Of a stretch of 64,000 bases of DNA, positions 9,041 to 17,982 are shown piece by piece (the first letter of the stretch is position 1; the number at the start of each line of letters is the position of its first letter). The notes beneath the pieces were generated by a model, which was not told where the DNA came from, did not search any database, and worked only from the letters and a program-made list of their open reading frames with translations. The DNA lies in assembly GCA_900546345.1 (NCBI GenBank), contig URCI01000002.1:1-64000 (forward strand), read 5' to 3'. A program made the position numbers and the translations under genes. The stretch is from an uncultured Prevotella sp. GTDB lineage: Bacteria > Bacteroidota > Bacteroidia > Bacteroidales > Bacteroidaceae.

Positions 9041-9733
9041 TTAGTAGTATTGCTGTGCCATCCCGACAAGGTGTGCCACACGGGAGACAATCTGTTCCAT
9101 CTGCTTCTTGTACTCTATGTAGGCTTCCTGCCGTTTGGAGTTTTCAAGCTCATTGCCAATGCCCTGCTTGTGGGTGTAGGCGATGGACTGGCAGATCATG
9201 TCGTTCTGACGCTGGAGCTCGCTGACCTGTGGGGCCATCTTGCCCTTGCTCTTCGTAAGGCAGTAGGTGAGACCCTCGGTGATGGACTTCTGCATACGTG
9301 TAAAGTCGTCCTTGAAGGAGTGATAGACGAGGTCAACATTGCGGTCGGCGGCACGGATCACTTCCTCGTCGTGCATCTCCTTGACTTTTTCACGTTCTTC
9401 CTCGACTTTCTTGATTTTCTCCTTCTGTGTCTCTTCCTGTGCCACACGACGGGGCATGATGGTCTTGACATTGGACTTGTGCTCCTTGAAGCGGACACGG
9501 TAGCCGGACTTGAAGCCCGACCACTTCCAGTAGGTCTCGGCACCGGAGTATTTCTTGTGGAGGAAGTAGTAGTACCAGTCAGGAGCGAAGTCCCAGGGAC
9601 CGGTCTCCATGCTCCGCCACTGCTTTTCCTTCTGCTTGTCGTGGACGACCTTCTGGGCATAAGCGCTCCCGCATTCCCCGTTGGGGAAAGCGAGAGCTAT
9701 ACAAACAATTAGGGAAGAAAGTATGTGTCTCAT
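9041..9733 (-). CDS. Secreted charged protein of the conjugation operon (DUF5045-like)
   Basis: Encodes 230 residues with a signal peptide (MRHILSSLIVCIALAFPNG...), an aromatic patch WDFAPDWYYYFLHKKY, then a long Lys/Glu-rich helical region (about 100-150). The start at 9733 is chosen because it begins with the signal peptide; the longer frame adds 30 unlikely residues. It lies between traJ and two VirB5-like genes, so a periplasmic role in pilus or channel assembly is likely. I believe it resembles the DUF5045 family found in such operons, but this is from memory and not certain. Confidence 0.7.
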   Translation of the reverse strand: MRHILSSLIVCIALAFPNGECGSAYAQKVVHDKQKEKQWRSMETGPWDFAPDWYYYFLHKKYSGAETYWKWSGFKSGYRVRFKEHKSNVKTIMPRRVAQEETQKEKIKKVEEEREKVKEMHDEEVIRAADRNVDLVYHSFKDDFTRMQKSITEGLTYCLTKSKGKMAPQVSELQRQNDMICQSIAYTHKQGIGNELENSKRQEAYIEYKKQMEQIVSRVAHLVGMAQQYY

Positions 9734-9807
9734 GGTATTGTCGTTTTGATGGTTTACTCGTTTTACATTGATATTAAACTGGTAGTTGGTTTGTTGTTTC
9801 GAAGCGA

Positions 9808-10491
9808 TTATGCTCCGTACCACTTGTCAATGACCTTTGTGGCTATCTCATCTTTCACATCGCTGTTGAGGATGTCCCAGATATAGTCGTAGTGGAAGCC
9901 GCCCATGACAACGATGCTGCACCAGAGGTTGGCAGAGTCAATAATGCTGAGCATGTTGGAGATGTAGCTGTGGAGGGTATTGACGAGCTCCAGTTTCTCG
10001 TCCATGCTGGCACGCATCACGTTCAGACCGCTGGCGGTGAGGGTCGCATACATCCGCTTGATATTCTTGACTTCTCTTGCACAGGCGAAGTTGGCCTCGG
10101 TATAGTACCATGCCACGGCAGGCTTCTTGAAAGCGTACTTCGCTGTGTTCTTCGTGAACTTGGCATACGTATCAATGAGCCTGTAGAGGTCGGTGCCCGT
10201 CGATGCCAGTGCCGTACCAAGGATGACGTAGCTGTAGGCGTTGTTGAGCTTGGAGTTCAAGGTCATGCGCACGTCGTTGAACTTCGTTGCGCCCTTGGTG
10301 ACAAGGCTCTGCTCGCCATAGCTTGCCGCCACCTTCTCCAGTGCCTTCTCCTCTTCCTTCTTGATGAGCTTGTGCAACGAGATGAGTGCCTCGATGGTCG
10401 GCTGGTCGTTGGGGTAGTCGAAGGCATGGGCTTTCGAGGGGTAGAGGATGGCGACGGCCAGGATGCAGATTATAATGGTATGGTACTTCAT
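9808..10491 (-). CDS. VirB5-like secreted helical protein, second copy
   Basis: Encodes 227 residues with a cleavable signal peptide (to about residue 23, SKAHA). The mature part is helical. The C-terminal pattern (ANLWCSIV, then DYIWDIL, ending IDKWYGA) parallels the ends of the neighbouring gene at 10497 and of the distant gene at 28167. This suggests three related secreted proteins of the TraI/DUF4141 type, comparable in role to the minor pilus component VirB5. It lies 5 bp after the 10497 gene, so the two are translationally linked. Confidence 0.65.
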   Translation of the reverse strand: MKYHTIIICILAVAILYPSKAHAFDYPNDQPTIEALISLHKLIKKEEEKALEKVAASYGEQSLVTKGATKFNDVRMTLNSKLNNAYSYVILGTALASTGTDLYRLIDTYAKFTKNTAKYAFKKPAVAWYYTEANFACAREVKNIKRMYATLTASGLNVMRASMDEKLELVNTLHSYISNMLSIIDSANLWCSIVVMGGFHYDYIWDILNSDVKDEIATKVIDKWYGA

Positions 10492-10496
10492 AGCTA

Positions 10497-11288
10497 TTAT
10501 GTTCCAAGGTTATTCCAATCGTTGATGATGCCATCCACCATGTTGCTGGCCTGATAGACGGAAGCCCAGCTCTCAGGGTCGATGGCAAAGAACACCTCGC
10601 CCCACGTTCCGAACTGGCACATCATCACCATCACGTCCATCTTGTACTTCATCTCCAACAGACGGGAGTAGATTTTATTGGCCAGCGTCAGACGGGTGTA
10701 GCGGTCCATGAAGTTGTAACCGTCACCCTGGCCCATATTGTAGCGTCCGCCGCCGTTGGGTATCTTCTGGCGGATGATGGGATTGTCGGGCAATTTTATC
10801 TTGCCGTTGTTCACTACGTCGATGAAGTCATGGATGAGTCCTTCGGTCTCAATTACAATGTCGGCGAGCTCGTTCAGACAGAGGACGTAGTTCTTCACGG
10901 GGTTCGAGGCGATGTACTTTGTTACCGTGGGGATGCCGGAGAGGATGTCGGCACTTAGGAGAAAAATTTCCTTGTAGTAGGCCGACTCCTCTCCGAAGCC
11001 GCGGACATTGGTCATCGTCAGATGGTAGAGTTCCTTGATGCCCTCCATCGTGGCAGTGTACTGCAATATCTTCTTCTGCTTTTCAGAGATGGTGTCGAGC
11101 CGCTCGTTGTGCTTGTTCTCGATAAGCTTCTGGGCGGTGGTGTTGGCACTGACCTGCCCGGTCGTCCAAGGGTCATAGACCACACGCCATCCGGCAAAGG
11201 CCTGACTTGTGGCAAGGAGAAGCATGGCAGCTGTGATGACATAGCGGTGGTTGCTATGATTGAGACTGCCTTTTGGCTTTGTCTGCAT
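10497..11288 (-). CDS. traI: TraI-like secreted protein (DUF4141/VirB5-like)
   Basis: Encodes 263 residues with a signal sequence ending near AFA (about residue 32) and a helical mature domain. The C terminus has the pattern FAIDPESWA then IINDWNNL. The start at 11288 lies 2 nt after the TGA of traG; an ATG at 11309 overlapping traG is the alternative. Family and position point to the TraI/DUF4141 group, periplasmic proteins of the mating channel likened to VirB5. A paralogue (28167-28877) lies in the plus-strand accessory operon. Confidence 0.75.
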   Translation of the reverse strand: MQTKPKGSLNHSNHRYVITAAMLLLATSQAFAGWRVVYDPWTTGQVSANTTAQKLIENKHNERLDTISEKQKKILQYTATMEGIKELYHLTMTNVRGFGEESAYYKEIFLLSADILSGIPTVTKYIASNPVKNYVLCLNELADIVIETEGLIHDFIDVVNNGKIKLPDNPIIRQKIPNGGGRYNMGQGDGYNFMDRYTRLTLANKIYSRLLEMKYKMDVMVMMCQFGTWGEVFFAIDPESWASVYQASNMVDGIINDWNNLGT

Positions 11289-11290
11289 TA

Positions 11291-14230
11291 TCAGTCTGTT
11301 TTTTCCCATAGTGGCATGATTTTCTGTTGTTTGTTCACTTTGACCGCGAAGTCAAGATACTTCTTTATGCCCAACTTCTTGCGGTCTTCCTCAATTTTCG
11401 TGATGGCGGTCTGGATGTCTCCGTAGTGACGCTCATAGACTTTCAAAGCCTCTTTCTCGGCACGTTCCGTGGTGTAGGCCCAGTAGCATTCGGGTGGTTC
11501 CTCAACGCCATAGACATCGGAGTACTGGCCGCGGCATATCCACACCTCCTTGAAGTAATTTCTTCCCTCGTGGTTGTTCAGGGCATTGACGGTGAAGATC
11601 TGCTGCTTCTGCACCTGTGTCAGTCCGAGGATGGCACTGATAGCATCGTATCTGTCCTTGAACTTAGACTGGTCGAGGAGGATTTTCACGTCAGAGTTGT
11701 TGATGATGGCTTCCTTCACGATAGGCGAGTCTATCACGTCATTCAACTCCTGGGTTACTACTCCTGCTATGCCGTGGAACTTTCTCACTGTCTTATAAAG
11801 GTACTTGATGTATTCCGCCATAGTCGGTGAGCTGATGGCTTTCCATGCCTCTTCGATGATGAGTGCCTTGCGCCCTTTCTTGATGCGCATCTTCTGCAGG
11901 AACACGTCCATGATGATGAGCACGACGATGGGGAACAGAACGGGGTCGTCCTTGATCTTGTCAATCTCGAAGACAATGAACTTCTCGTCGAAGAGGCTGG
12001 CATCAACATCGTTGTTCAGCGTGTGTTCGAGTTCTCCGCCCTTATAGAACTGCTCCAATATGGCGGCGAAGTTGTCAATGTCGAAGGTGATACTCTTTTC
12101 TCTCATAATCTGCGGGATGCGCTCGATGGCGAACTCGTAGTAGCTGTTGAAGCTGAGGTTGACCACGTGCATCTTCTGCCGCTGCTTCTCCATGCGGTCG
12201 ATGCGCTGCTCAATGGTGACGAGGTAGTTGCCCTCGATGAGCTGGGGCATGAGGCGCATGAGCTGGCGGTTGGCGGCTACTTTCTCACCGTCGGTGGCGG
12301 CCTTGTCGTTGATGAGGTCGTGGAGCTTGTTCACCTTCCGCTGGATTCGTGCGTAGGCTTCCTTCTCCTCAGCAGTATGTAAAGGACCATCACTGGCCAC
12401 ACGACTGCCATCAGCAGTATGGAGAGAACCGTGTTCATTATCCTGTCCGCTAAAGGCAGATGGATCTTCGGAGGTTGGAAGGTCTGTTTCATATTCTGTA
12501 TGTTTGTATTTTTCTTCGAGTTCCTTGCTGTGCTTTTCATATGTGCCATTCTTCTTATCTTCTAAGAGCAGACGCTTGCGGAGCTGGTCGCGCTCGGCAT
12601 CGGTGAACTCCTTGAAGGGGGTGAAGTACGACTCGTAGTACTCGACGATGGTCTGGTTGATGATCTTGTCCTCTATCTTCGTGGGTGCCTCGCTGCCCTT
12701 GAAGATGAGGAAGATGAGCGACTTGAGGAAGTTCTTCTTCTCACCGAAGTTCTGGGCATACTCTGTATCTGTAATCTTGAACGGGTTCATAGAGATGGGT
12801 TTCTCCTTGGAGTAGGTGATGTAAGTGCCTTTGAAATATCGGCATATACCCTCGTAGCTGTCACCCGTGTCAACCATCACCACATCGGTGTTCTGCTCCA
12901 GGAGCTGGCGGACGACGCTGTTCATGTGGAACGACTTACCGCTTCCGCTTGGGCCGATGCAAAAAAAATTGGCGTTGTCGGTCATCTTCACCCTGCCTTC
13001 CTTGCCGGTGATGTCGATGCAGACGGGCAGGCCCTGGCGGTCGGTGTAGTAGGTCTTCAGCGGTGTGTCCTCGCTGTGCTTCAGATGTTCCTTGAAGAAA
13101 AGGCAGAGGGCTGCGTCGTTGAGCGTCAGGAAGAGGTCGTAATCGGGGTTGAACGAGTAGGCGTTGCCGGGGAAGGAGTCCATGAAGAGCTCCAACTGGT
13201 TATAAGCCGACTTTGACGCAAAGATACCGCACTCGTAGAGCTTGGTCTCGATGAAGCTGGTCACGGGTGTCAGCTTATCAGCCTTGCAGCTCACCAGCAG
13301 GTTGAAGTTGGTATAGACGAGCAGCTTGCTGTCCTGTGCGAGCACGTCGAGGACGGTCTCGATGTCGGCCTTGGCAATCTTGTTGCTGGGGTCGGGCATG
13401 GAGCCGTGGCGCTTGGCCTTGGACTGGAGCTTGCGGAGGAGCTTGCGCTGCTGGGGGATTTGGATGACTTGGTTGTATATGACACATTCGGTGTCGGGAA
13501 TCTCACTGAGGAAGGCCAGCAGGTCGGTGGCGATGACGTAGCCGTTGACGGCCACGGGCTGGTAGGGTTTTATCAGCGAGGGCAGGTCAATCTCGTCCAC
13601 GTCGACGATGTCGAAGGACTTGACTACCTTGTCACCCATCTTCAGGCAGTCGTCACCGGCCTTGAAGCTCTGCATCGAGAAGGGGCCGTCCTTGAAGTGG
13701 AAGGCCATGAAGCGGTGGAGGTACTCGTTGACCTCGTCCTTGGTGAGCTTTCTGTGCCAAATGCCGCGCTCCTTGAGGATGTCCGTGACCTTGCTGACCT
13801 TGGTATGGAAGTCGAGCCATGTCTTGGGGTCGTACTTCACGAAGGCGGACTTGACGGTCTCCTGCGTGATGATAAGGTAGGTGCGTATCTCGGTATAGGG
13901 TCGATCATTGAAGTAGCTGAAGTAGCTGCGCGTGAGGAACTCCATATCGTCGGTGATATCGTGGTGGTAGCTCTGTCGGCACAGCACGTCCTGCTTCTGC
14001 AGGGCATAGCCCTCACCGAGGGTCTGGACGATGTTGTTCAGCACGTCAGTGAAGGCGACATATTGCACAGCGTCTGTGGCATACTGCTGCACGGGGTTCT
14101 CTATCTCGATGATGACGGACGGATTGCCGTTCTTCGAGAAGAGGACCGTGTTCAGCAGCTTGCCGGAGCCATCCTTGATATCCTGGAGCTGGGCGAAGAG
14201 GCCGTCAAGCGGCTTTTTCTTGTTTGACAT
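11291..14230 (-). CDS. traG: Conjugative transposon TraG (VirB4-type ATPase)
   Basis: Encodes 979 residues of the VirB4 family ATPase that powers pilus assembly and substrate transfer at the inner membrane. Walker A is GPSGSGKS at about 426-433 and Walker B is LIIEEAW at about 790-796. The N-terminal 400 residues form the usual VirB4 N domain. The protein is longer than the roughly 830 residues I expect. The extra length lies around 545-665, and within it 580-622 is of low complexity, with LHTADG and LHTAEE as near-repeats. It overlaps no neighbour and is followed 2 nt later by the TraI-like gene. Confidence 0.9.
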   Translation of the reverse strand: MSNKKKPLDGLFAQLQDIKDGSGKLLNTVLFSKNGNPSVIIEIENPVQQYATDAVQYVAFTDVLNNIVQTLGEGYALQKQDVLCRQSYHHDITDDMEFLTRSYFSYFNDRPYTEIRTYLIITQETVKSAFVKYDPKTWLDFHTKVSKVTDILKERGIWHRKLTKDEVNEYLHRFMAFHFKDGPFSMQSFKAGDDCLKMGDKVVKSFDIVDVDEIDLPSLIKPYQPVAVNGYVIATDLLAFLSEIPDTECVIYNQVIQIPQQRKLLRKLQSKAKRHGSMPDPSNKIAKADIETVLDVLAQDSKLLVYTNFNLLVSCKADKLTPVTSFIETKLYECGIFASKSAYNQLELFMDSFPGNAYSFNPDYDLFLTLNDAALCLFFKEHLKHSEDTPLKTYYTDRQGLPVCIDITGKEGRVKMTDNANFFCIGPSGSGKSFHMNSVVRQLLEQNTDVVMVDTGDSYEGICRYFKGTYITYSKEKPISMNPFKITDTEYAQNFGEKKNFLKSLIFLIFKGSEAPTKIEDKIINQTIVEYYESYFTPFKEFTDAERDQLRKRLLLEDKKNGTYEKHSKELEEKYKHTEYETDLPTSEDPSAFSGQDNEHGSLHTADGSRVASDGPLHTAEEKEAYARIQRKVNKLHDLINDKAATDGEKVAANRQLMRLMPQLIEGNYLVTIEQRIDRMEKQRQKMHVVNLSFNSYYEFAIERIPQIMREKSITFDIDNFAAILEQFYKGGELEHTLNNDVDASLFDEKFIVFEIDKIKDDPVLFPIVVLIIMDVFLQKMRIKKGRKALIIEEAWKAISSPTMAEYIKYLYKTVRKFHGIAGVVTQELNDVIDSPIVKEAIINNSDVKILLDQSKFKDRYDAISAILGLTQVQKQQIFTVNALNNHEGRNYFKEVWICRGQYSDVYGVEEPPECYWAYTTERAEKEALKVYERHYGDIQTAITKIEEDRKKLGIKKYLDFAVKVNKQQKIMPLWEKTD

Positions 14231-14286
14231 GGTAGGTTATGTTTGTAGTAACTGATTTTGGTTTTCGATTTTCTTTATGTTAGCGG

Positions 14287-14574
14287 CTACCGATCATACA
14301 TTTTGTAAAAGAAGTAGATGCCGTGGTGCCGCTTCTTGCTGTGCAGTCCGCTGCGTTGCTTGACGTAGATGGAGATGATTCCCACTGCGGCGAGGCAGAC
14401 CATAACGATGAAGCCGACGAGCTTGCCGAAGAGGATGGAGGACAGCAGGAAACCGAGGAAGCTCAGGCCGATGGCTCCGGCGGCATAGGTCAGGAACCTG
14501 CCGCGGATGCCCATGAACTCCAGTGGCTTTTGGAGTCCCTTGAAAACCGGGATGCCGTTGAAATTGATGTCCAT
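14287..14574 (-). CDS. traF: Conjugative transposon TraF (DUF4133)
   Basis: Encodes 95 residues: a short N-terminal segment with the FKGLQKPLEFMGIRGRFL pattern, then two closely spaced membrane helices (about 29-70), then a basic tail. Size, topology and position between traE and traG match the TraF/DUF4133 family, the VirB3-like inner-membrane partner of the VirB4 ATPase. It lies 57 bp upstream of traG. Confidence 0.85.
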   Translation of the reverse strand: MDINFNGIPVFKGLQKPLEFMGIRGRFLTYAAGAIGLSFLGFLLSSILFGKLVGFIVMVCLAAVGIISIYVKQRSGLHSKKRHHGIYFFYKMYDR

Positions 14575-14701
14575 TATCTCGTAGTTTTATTGCGATATTA
14601 TTTTACATTATATATTGTTTTTGATAGAGATTTCAGAGTTAAAAGGTGTCCGACTCCGATGATTCGGAAAGTCGGACTCCTTGTTTTACTGTAGATTGCA
14701 A

Positions 14702-15034
14702 CTACTTGAAGAACAATGGCAAAGCCTCGCTCATTGCAAGGAAAGCTACACAACCGCCAATAGTCAGCATGATGGCTTTTTTCACGTCCTGGTCACCATT
14801 CTGCATTTTGAAATAAATACTGAATGCGCCGACGAGTGCGATGACTGCCGCAATGGCCTTCATCAAGTTACTGACGGGGGTCTGGTAGCTCGACACCTCG
14901 GTGATGGCTTTCTGGAATCCGCCGGCTCCCTTGCTCTGGGCGAAGGTCATGACGGCACAGAAAAGGAACATTCCGAGGAAGGCGGCTACACGCTTCACGG
15001 GGATTCTCTTGCATGCGCTCATGCAGGAGTTCAT
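14702..15034 (-). CDS. traE: Conjugative transposon TraE (DUF4134, VirB2-like)
   Basis: Encodes 110 residues: a basic N terminus, a hydrophobic segment ending FAQ that may be a cleaved signal peptide, then two membrane helices. This fits TraE/DUF4134, the presumed pilin (VirB2-like) of this system. The start at 15034 gives the usual length; longer starts at 15064 and 15136 are open but add an unlikely leader. A short perfect inverted repeat (GTGAGTG/CACTCAC, 15126-15140) lies about 90 bp upstream. Confidence 0.8.
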   Translation of the reverse strand: MNSCMSACKRIPVKRVAAFLGMFLFCAVMTFAQSKGAGGFQKAITEVSSYQTPVSNLMKAIAAVIALVGAFSIYFKMQNGDQDVKKAIMLTIGGCVAFLAMSEALPLFFK

Positions 15035-15125
15035 GATGGTTTTGGTTGAAATGGTTTGTAACATAAGTTTGTTAAGATATTTCATTACGTTACAATTTAA
15101 AGACCACATGAAAGGTGGAAGATGG

Positions 15126-15140
15126 GTGAGTGCCACTCAC
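15126..15140. promoter_or_regulatory. 15-bp palindrome upstream of traE
   Basis: GTGAGTG, one central base, then CACTCAC: perfect 7-bp arms. It lies in the 238-bp gap between the TraD-like gene and traE, the largest gap within the tra block. It could be an operator or a small hairpin. Confidence 0.35.
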
Positions 15141-15272
15141 GTGGCCGTCTGATCCCCTTGCCTCACGGCGCTGCCCTCTTCCCGAAGCTGTCTTATCAAT
15201 CAATCTTTACTAAATGGAAAGTAACACTCTAAATAACATTCTAAAACGTATTCATCTTTTGAGAAACTAACC

Positions 15273-16352
15273 CTAAATATTGAATTCTGGCGGAGCCTCA
15301 CGGTTCGACCGTTCAGATTTTTCTATCGCTTGGAGCTCGTCCTCATCGAGAACGCGCTCTGATTCTTTCTTTTCCCATAAATTGTTGATTTGTCTGAGTG
15401 TAATCTGTGCTTCGTCGAGAGAAACTTGCTTAGCCTCCTTGCTGACTTGCTCGGCTGTCTGGGCTCCCTGCAGCTTTGTCTGCTGTTTGGAGTCGTCAAT
15501 CTGAACCTTTAGGATGTCGAAGTAAGCATCGCTGCGGAACTCCGGCTGCTTAAGTGGCTTGGGAGGTCTTGGCTTCTTTGCAGGTGCAGGCTTTGCAGAA
15601 GTCTTCTCTTGGAAATCTGACTTTGAAGGATTTTTTCCTTTGGAAAGTTCTTCGCCTTTGGCATTCGACACTTCTGGGGAAACAGTAGGCTCAGGACCAA
15701 TGAAGCGGACTTCAAGGTCGTATGGCTCAACGGCATCGGATGGTTCTTTCTTCACTTCTGCTGTTTTGTCTTCTGTTGGCTCATCAGTTTCTACGTTTTG
15801 AGTGGACTTTTCTGTCCCAGCACCTTCTTTATTCGGTTCATTATCATCCCAAGCTTCAGTCAAGGCTGTCATCTCCTCTGCCAGTATCTCGCGGCGTTTG
15901 AGCTTGACTAACTCATTGATGCGTTTCTTGGTCTCTGCGTCAGTGGGGAGGGGCTCAATGTCATCGGATGGCTTACCTTCTGTATTGTCATTGTCAGACT
16001 GGAAGGGTATGGCTGAGGGCGAATAGGACTCTGCTGATGTGGTAGCAGACTTCTGTTCCTCACTGCTTTCTTCTACCTGCCCGTCCGTATTGGACTGTGC
16101 GGCAGCTATGCCTTCATCCGGCTTTTGGTCAGCTGGGCGCTGGGATGTAGCAGGCTGATGCTTTGGCTCGTCCTTGCCCACGGCGATGGGCTTGAACTGC
16201 CCTGCCTCGTCGGAGATGTCGATGTCTACGTCCTTGGGCTTGGGCATGAACTCCACGGGCTCCTTCTTGAGGAAGAGGTCATAGACGATCATGCCCGAAT
16301 AGCCAAAGACATAAATCACAACAATAACTATTACTATACTGGTGAAAGCCAT
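15273..16352 (-). CDS. TraD-like bitopic membrane protein (DUF4122-like)
   Basis: Encodes 359 residues. One N-terminal membrane helix (about 3-25) is followed by the segment PKDVDIDISDEAGQFKP. A long hydrophilic Glu/Ser/Pro/Lys-rich region (about 60-290) is probably disordered, and a short helical C-terminal domain ends EAPPEFNI. I associate the membrane segment and DISDEAGQF pattern with the DUF4122/TraD group of Bacteroidetes transfer operons, tentatively. It lies 3 bp after the DUF3127-like gene, so co-transcription is clear. Its role in transfer is unknown. Confidence 0.65.
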   Translation of the reverse strand: MAFTSIVIVIVVIYVFGYSGMIVYDLFLKKEPVEFMPKPKDVDIDISDEAGQFKPIAVGKDEPKHQPATSQRPADQKPDEGIAAAQSNTDGQVEESSEEQKSATTSAESYSPSAIPFQSDNDNTEGKPSDDIEPLPTDAETKKRINELVKLKRREILAEEMTALTEAWDDNEPNKEGAGTEKSTQNVETDEPTEDKTAEVKKEPSDAVEPYDLEVRFIGPEPTVSPEVSNAKGEELSKGKNPSKSDFQEKTSAKPAPAKKPRPPKPLKQPEFRSDAYFDILKVQIDDSKQQTKLQGAQTAEQVSKEAKQVSLDEAQITLRQINNLWEKKESERVLDEDELQAIEKSERSNREAPPEFNI

Positions 16353-16355
16353 AAG

Positions 16356-16640
16356 CTACTCTGCAAAAGGTTGAGACTCCTCGCGCTCGATGCCGTTGAC
16401 GCTGTTCTTGCCGAACACCTTGTCGCCTGCCTCGTGGACTTTGGGGACATAGGTCACCGTCAGTTTCTCGCCCTCGGCGATGGCGTACTCGTCAATCTCT
16501 TTCTGTCCGAAGACTTCCAAGAGCAGCTCGCCGTCACCGTCAGTTGTGAGTACATACTGCTGGGCTGCCCATGTGCTGCCCTTCTTTGACGTGCCTGTCC
16601 TTACGGGCAGGACTTTCGTGATCGTTCCTGTTGTTTTCAT
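16356..16640 (-). CDS. DUF3127-like small protein
   Basis: Encodes 94 residues, probably an OB-like beta fold: TGTITKVLPVRTGTSKKGSTW, then QQYVLTTDG, then VFGQKEIDEY. This matches the DUF3127 pattern, a family suspected of binding single-stranded DNA. In a transfer operon, handling of the transferred strand in the cytoplasm would be a natural role, but this is inference. It lies 3 bp before the TraD-like gene. Confidence 0.7.
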   Translation of the reverse strand: MKTTGTITKVLPVRTGTSKKGSTWAAQQYVLTTDGDGELLLEVFGQKEIDEYAIAEGEKLTVTYVPKVHEAGDKVFGKNSVNGIEREESQPFAE

Positions 16641-16674
16641 AGTCGGTAGTCTGATTACTGGTTATCTGATTGGT

Positions 16675-17331
16675 TTAGTTGAAAGTCTGCTCATTGGCCG
16701 ACACGGCCAGAGATGCTGAATATTTCTCCGTTTCCTCCGCGCACGTTGTCGGCAATGGCAGAAAAGTGAACCCAAGTGTCTTGCCGTTGGCCTCTTTGAC
16801 GGGATGGCGGCGAAGACCGGGATAGTAGAAGAAGGTATGGCCGTCGGTTGCAGGAATGTAGCCGAGACGTTTGAGGGAACCCCGAAGACGGATCTTCTGG
16901 TTGTTGCTCACTACCTTTATGTTTGTTCGCTGGTCGAGACCGAAGATGATGCGGCGGCGCTCCTTCTGGATGAGTTCCTTACGGCGGCGGCTTCGGATGG
17001 TGCGGAGCTGCTCCGGGGTTCGCGACAGTCCGAGCTCACGGGCTATCTTTACGATGGTGAACCTGTGCAGTCCGGTGCGCTCTGCCATCTCCTGATAGCT
17101 GAGATTGGTGTATTCCATCTCCACGAAGGCGCGTGCGTCACGGTTGCGGCCAGTCGGATTGTCCTTGCGGAGACCGAGCTCACGGGCATGCTTGGCAACA
17201 GAACTAAGCGAGAAGCCCAAATGGGCGGCTATCTTGTGGAGATACTCTGATTGAAAGCGTTCCTTAAGTATGTCGTCATGCTCCGGTGTCCAGAATATTC
17301 GTTTTGTCTTAGGTTGGAAGGTTGTATTCAT
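16675..17331 (-). CDS. Protein with two helix-turn-helix segments
   Basis: Encodes 218 residues. Two HTH-like segments are visible. One lies at about 14-55 (FWTPEHDDILKERF, then IAAHLGFSLSSVAKHARELGL), with a Myb/SANT-like start. The second lies at about 70-102 (YQEMAERTGLHRFTIVKIARELGL). The C-terminal half is basic with an aromatic patch TFFYYPGLRRHP. It probably binds DNA and may regulate the operon or act at the origin of transfer. It sits between the TraB/C-like gene and the DUF3127-like gene. I cannot name the family. Confidence 0.65.
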   Translation of the reverse strand: MNTTFQPKTKRIFWTPEHDDILKERFQSEYLHKIAAHLGFSLSSVAKHARELGLRKDNPTGRNRDARAFVEMEYTNLSYQEMAERTGLHRFTIVKIARELGLSRTPEQLRTIRSRRRKELIQKERRRIIFGLDQRTNIKVVSNNQKIRLRGSLKRLGYIPATDGHTFFYYPGLRRHPVKEANGKTLGFTFLPLPTTCAEETEKYSASLAVSANEQTFN

Positions 17332-17391
17332 AGTGTTCAGTTCATTCTTTTGGTTCTTAATCGGTTTTATTATCTCTTTTGCCTGCCCTGC

Positions 17392-17982
17392 TCAAAACAG
17401 GCCGCTGCGGTGGGTGACGAGCCGACGAAGATCATCCTTGTTGGCATCTATGAAAGACCTGGCAAGGGCTGTGATGATGGCGGAGATGCGATGGCTGCCA
17501 TAGACTGCCTCAAGGGTGGTCACCACATCGTCGGGCAGGAACACCCAGTGCCGTCGTCCGGTGTCGGAATCACAGGAGAAGGCTTGTATCTGCGAGAGGA
17601 TGTCATCTTTTGAGAATGATGTCCGGTTCCCATTGGGCAGAGACTCTTTTGTCTCGGTTCGTTCAGCCTCCTTGGATTCTTTCTTCTTGACATGCCTGGA
17701 CGGACGTGACTTGCGCTGTTCCTTTTGGGGAAGGGCTTTTCCCGTACTCTCGGATGGCTTGTCATCATCGGTTTCTCTTGCACTGGGAGAAGGCTCCTCT
17801 TCCGGCTTTTGGCTTGGCTCGCAGGATTGCACTTTTTGGTCTTTCGGCAGCTCCTCCGGTGTTACCTCTTCCTTGGGCTTGTCACTCTGCCACATATATG
17901 TTGGCTCGCTCTCACCGTTGACTTTCCGGAGAAGTTCGTGAATATCCCCGAAAACCATTGGTTGAGATGTGCCTTCAGTCAT
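17392..17982 (-). CDS. TraB/TraC-like protein (DUF3408-like C terminus)
   Basis: Encodes 196 residues. The middle (about 35-125) is a charged, Pro/Ser/Glu/Lys-rich linker. The C-terminal 65 residues contain RRHWVFLPDDVVTTLEAVYGSHRISAI..., resembling the short helical domain of DUF3408, a ribbon-helix-helix-like family that follows ParA in these operons. Its ATGA start overlaps the end of the ParA gene by 4 nt, so the two are translationally coupled. It is likely to work with ParA, perhaps as its DNA-binding partner. Confidence 0.65.
   Translation of the reverse strand: MTEGTSQPMVFGDIHELLRKVNGESEPTYMWQSDKPKEEVTPEELPKDQKVQSCEPSQKPEEEPSPSARETDDDKPSESTGKALPQKEQRKSRPSRHVKKKESKEAERTETKESLPNGNRTSFSKDDILSQIQAFSCDSDTGRRHWVFLPDDVVTTLEAVYGSHRISAIITALARSFIDANKDDLRRLVTHRSGLF

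Noticed and set aside
12331..12549. Alternative-frame ORF with a membrane-like segment inside traG
   Set aside because: No promoter or start signal of its own, and the host frame is intact. Kept only as an observation on the insertion.
13406..14227. A 273-codon plus-strand frame opposite the VirB4 gene
   Set aside because: Its Val/Gly/Leu/Asp-rich composition is typical of the complement of a coding strand; the minus-strand gene has both Walker motifs.
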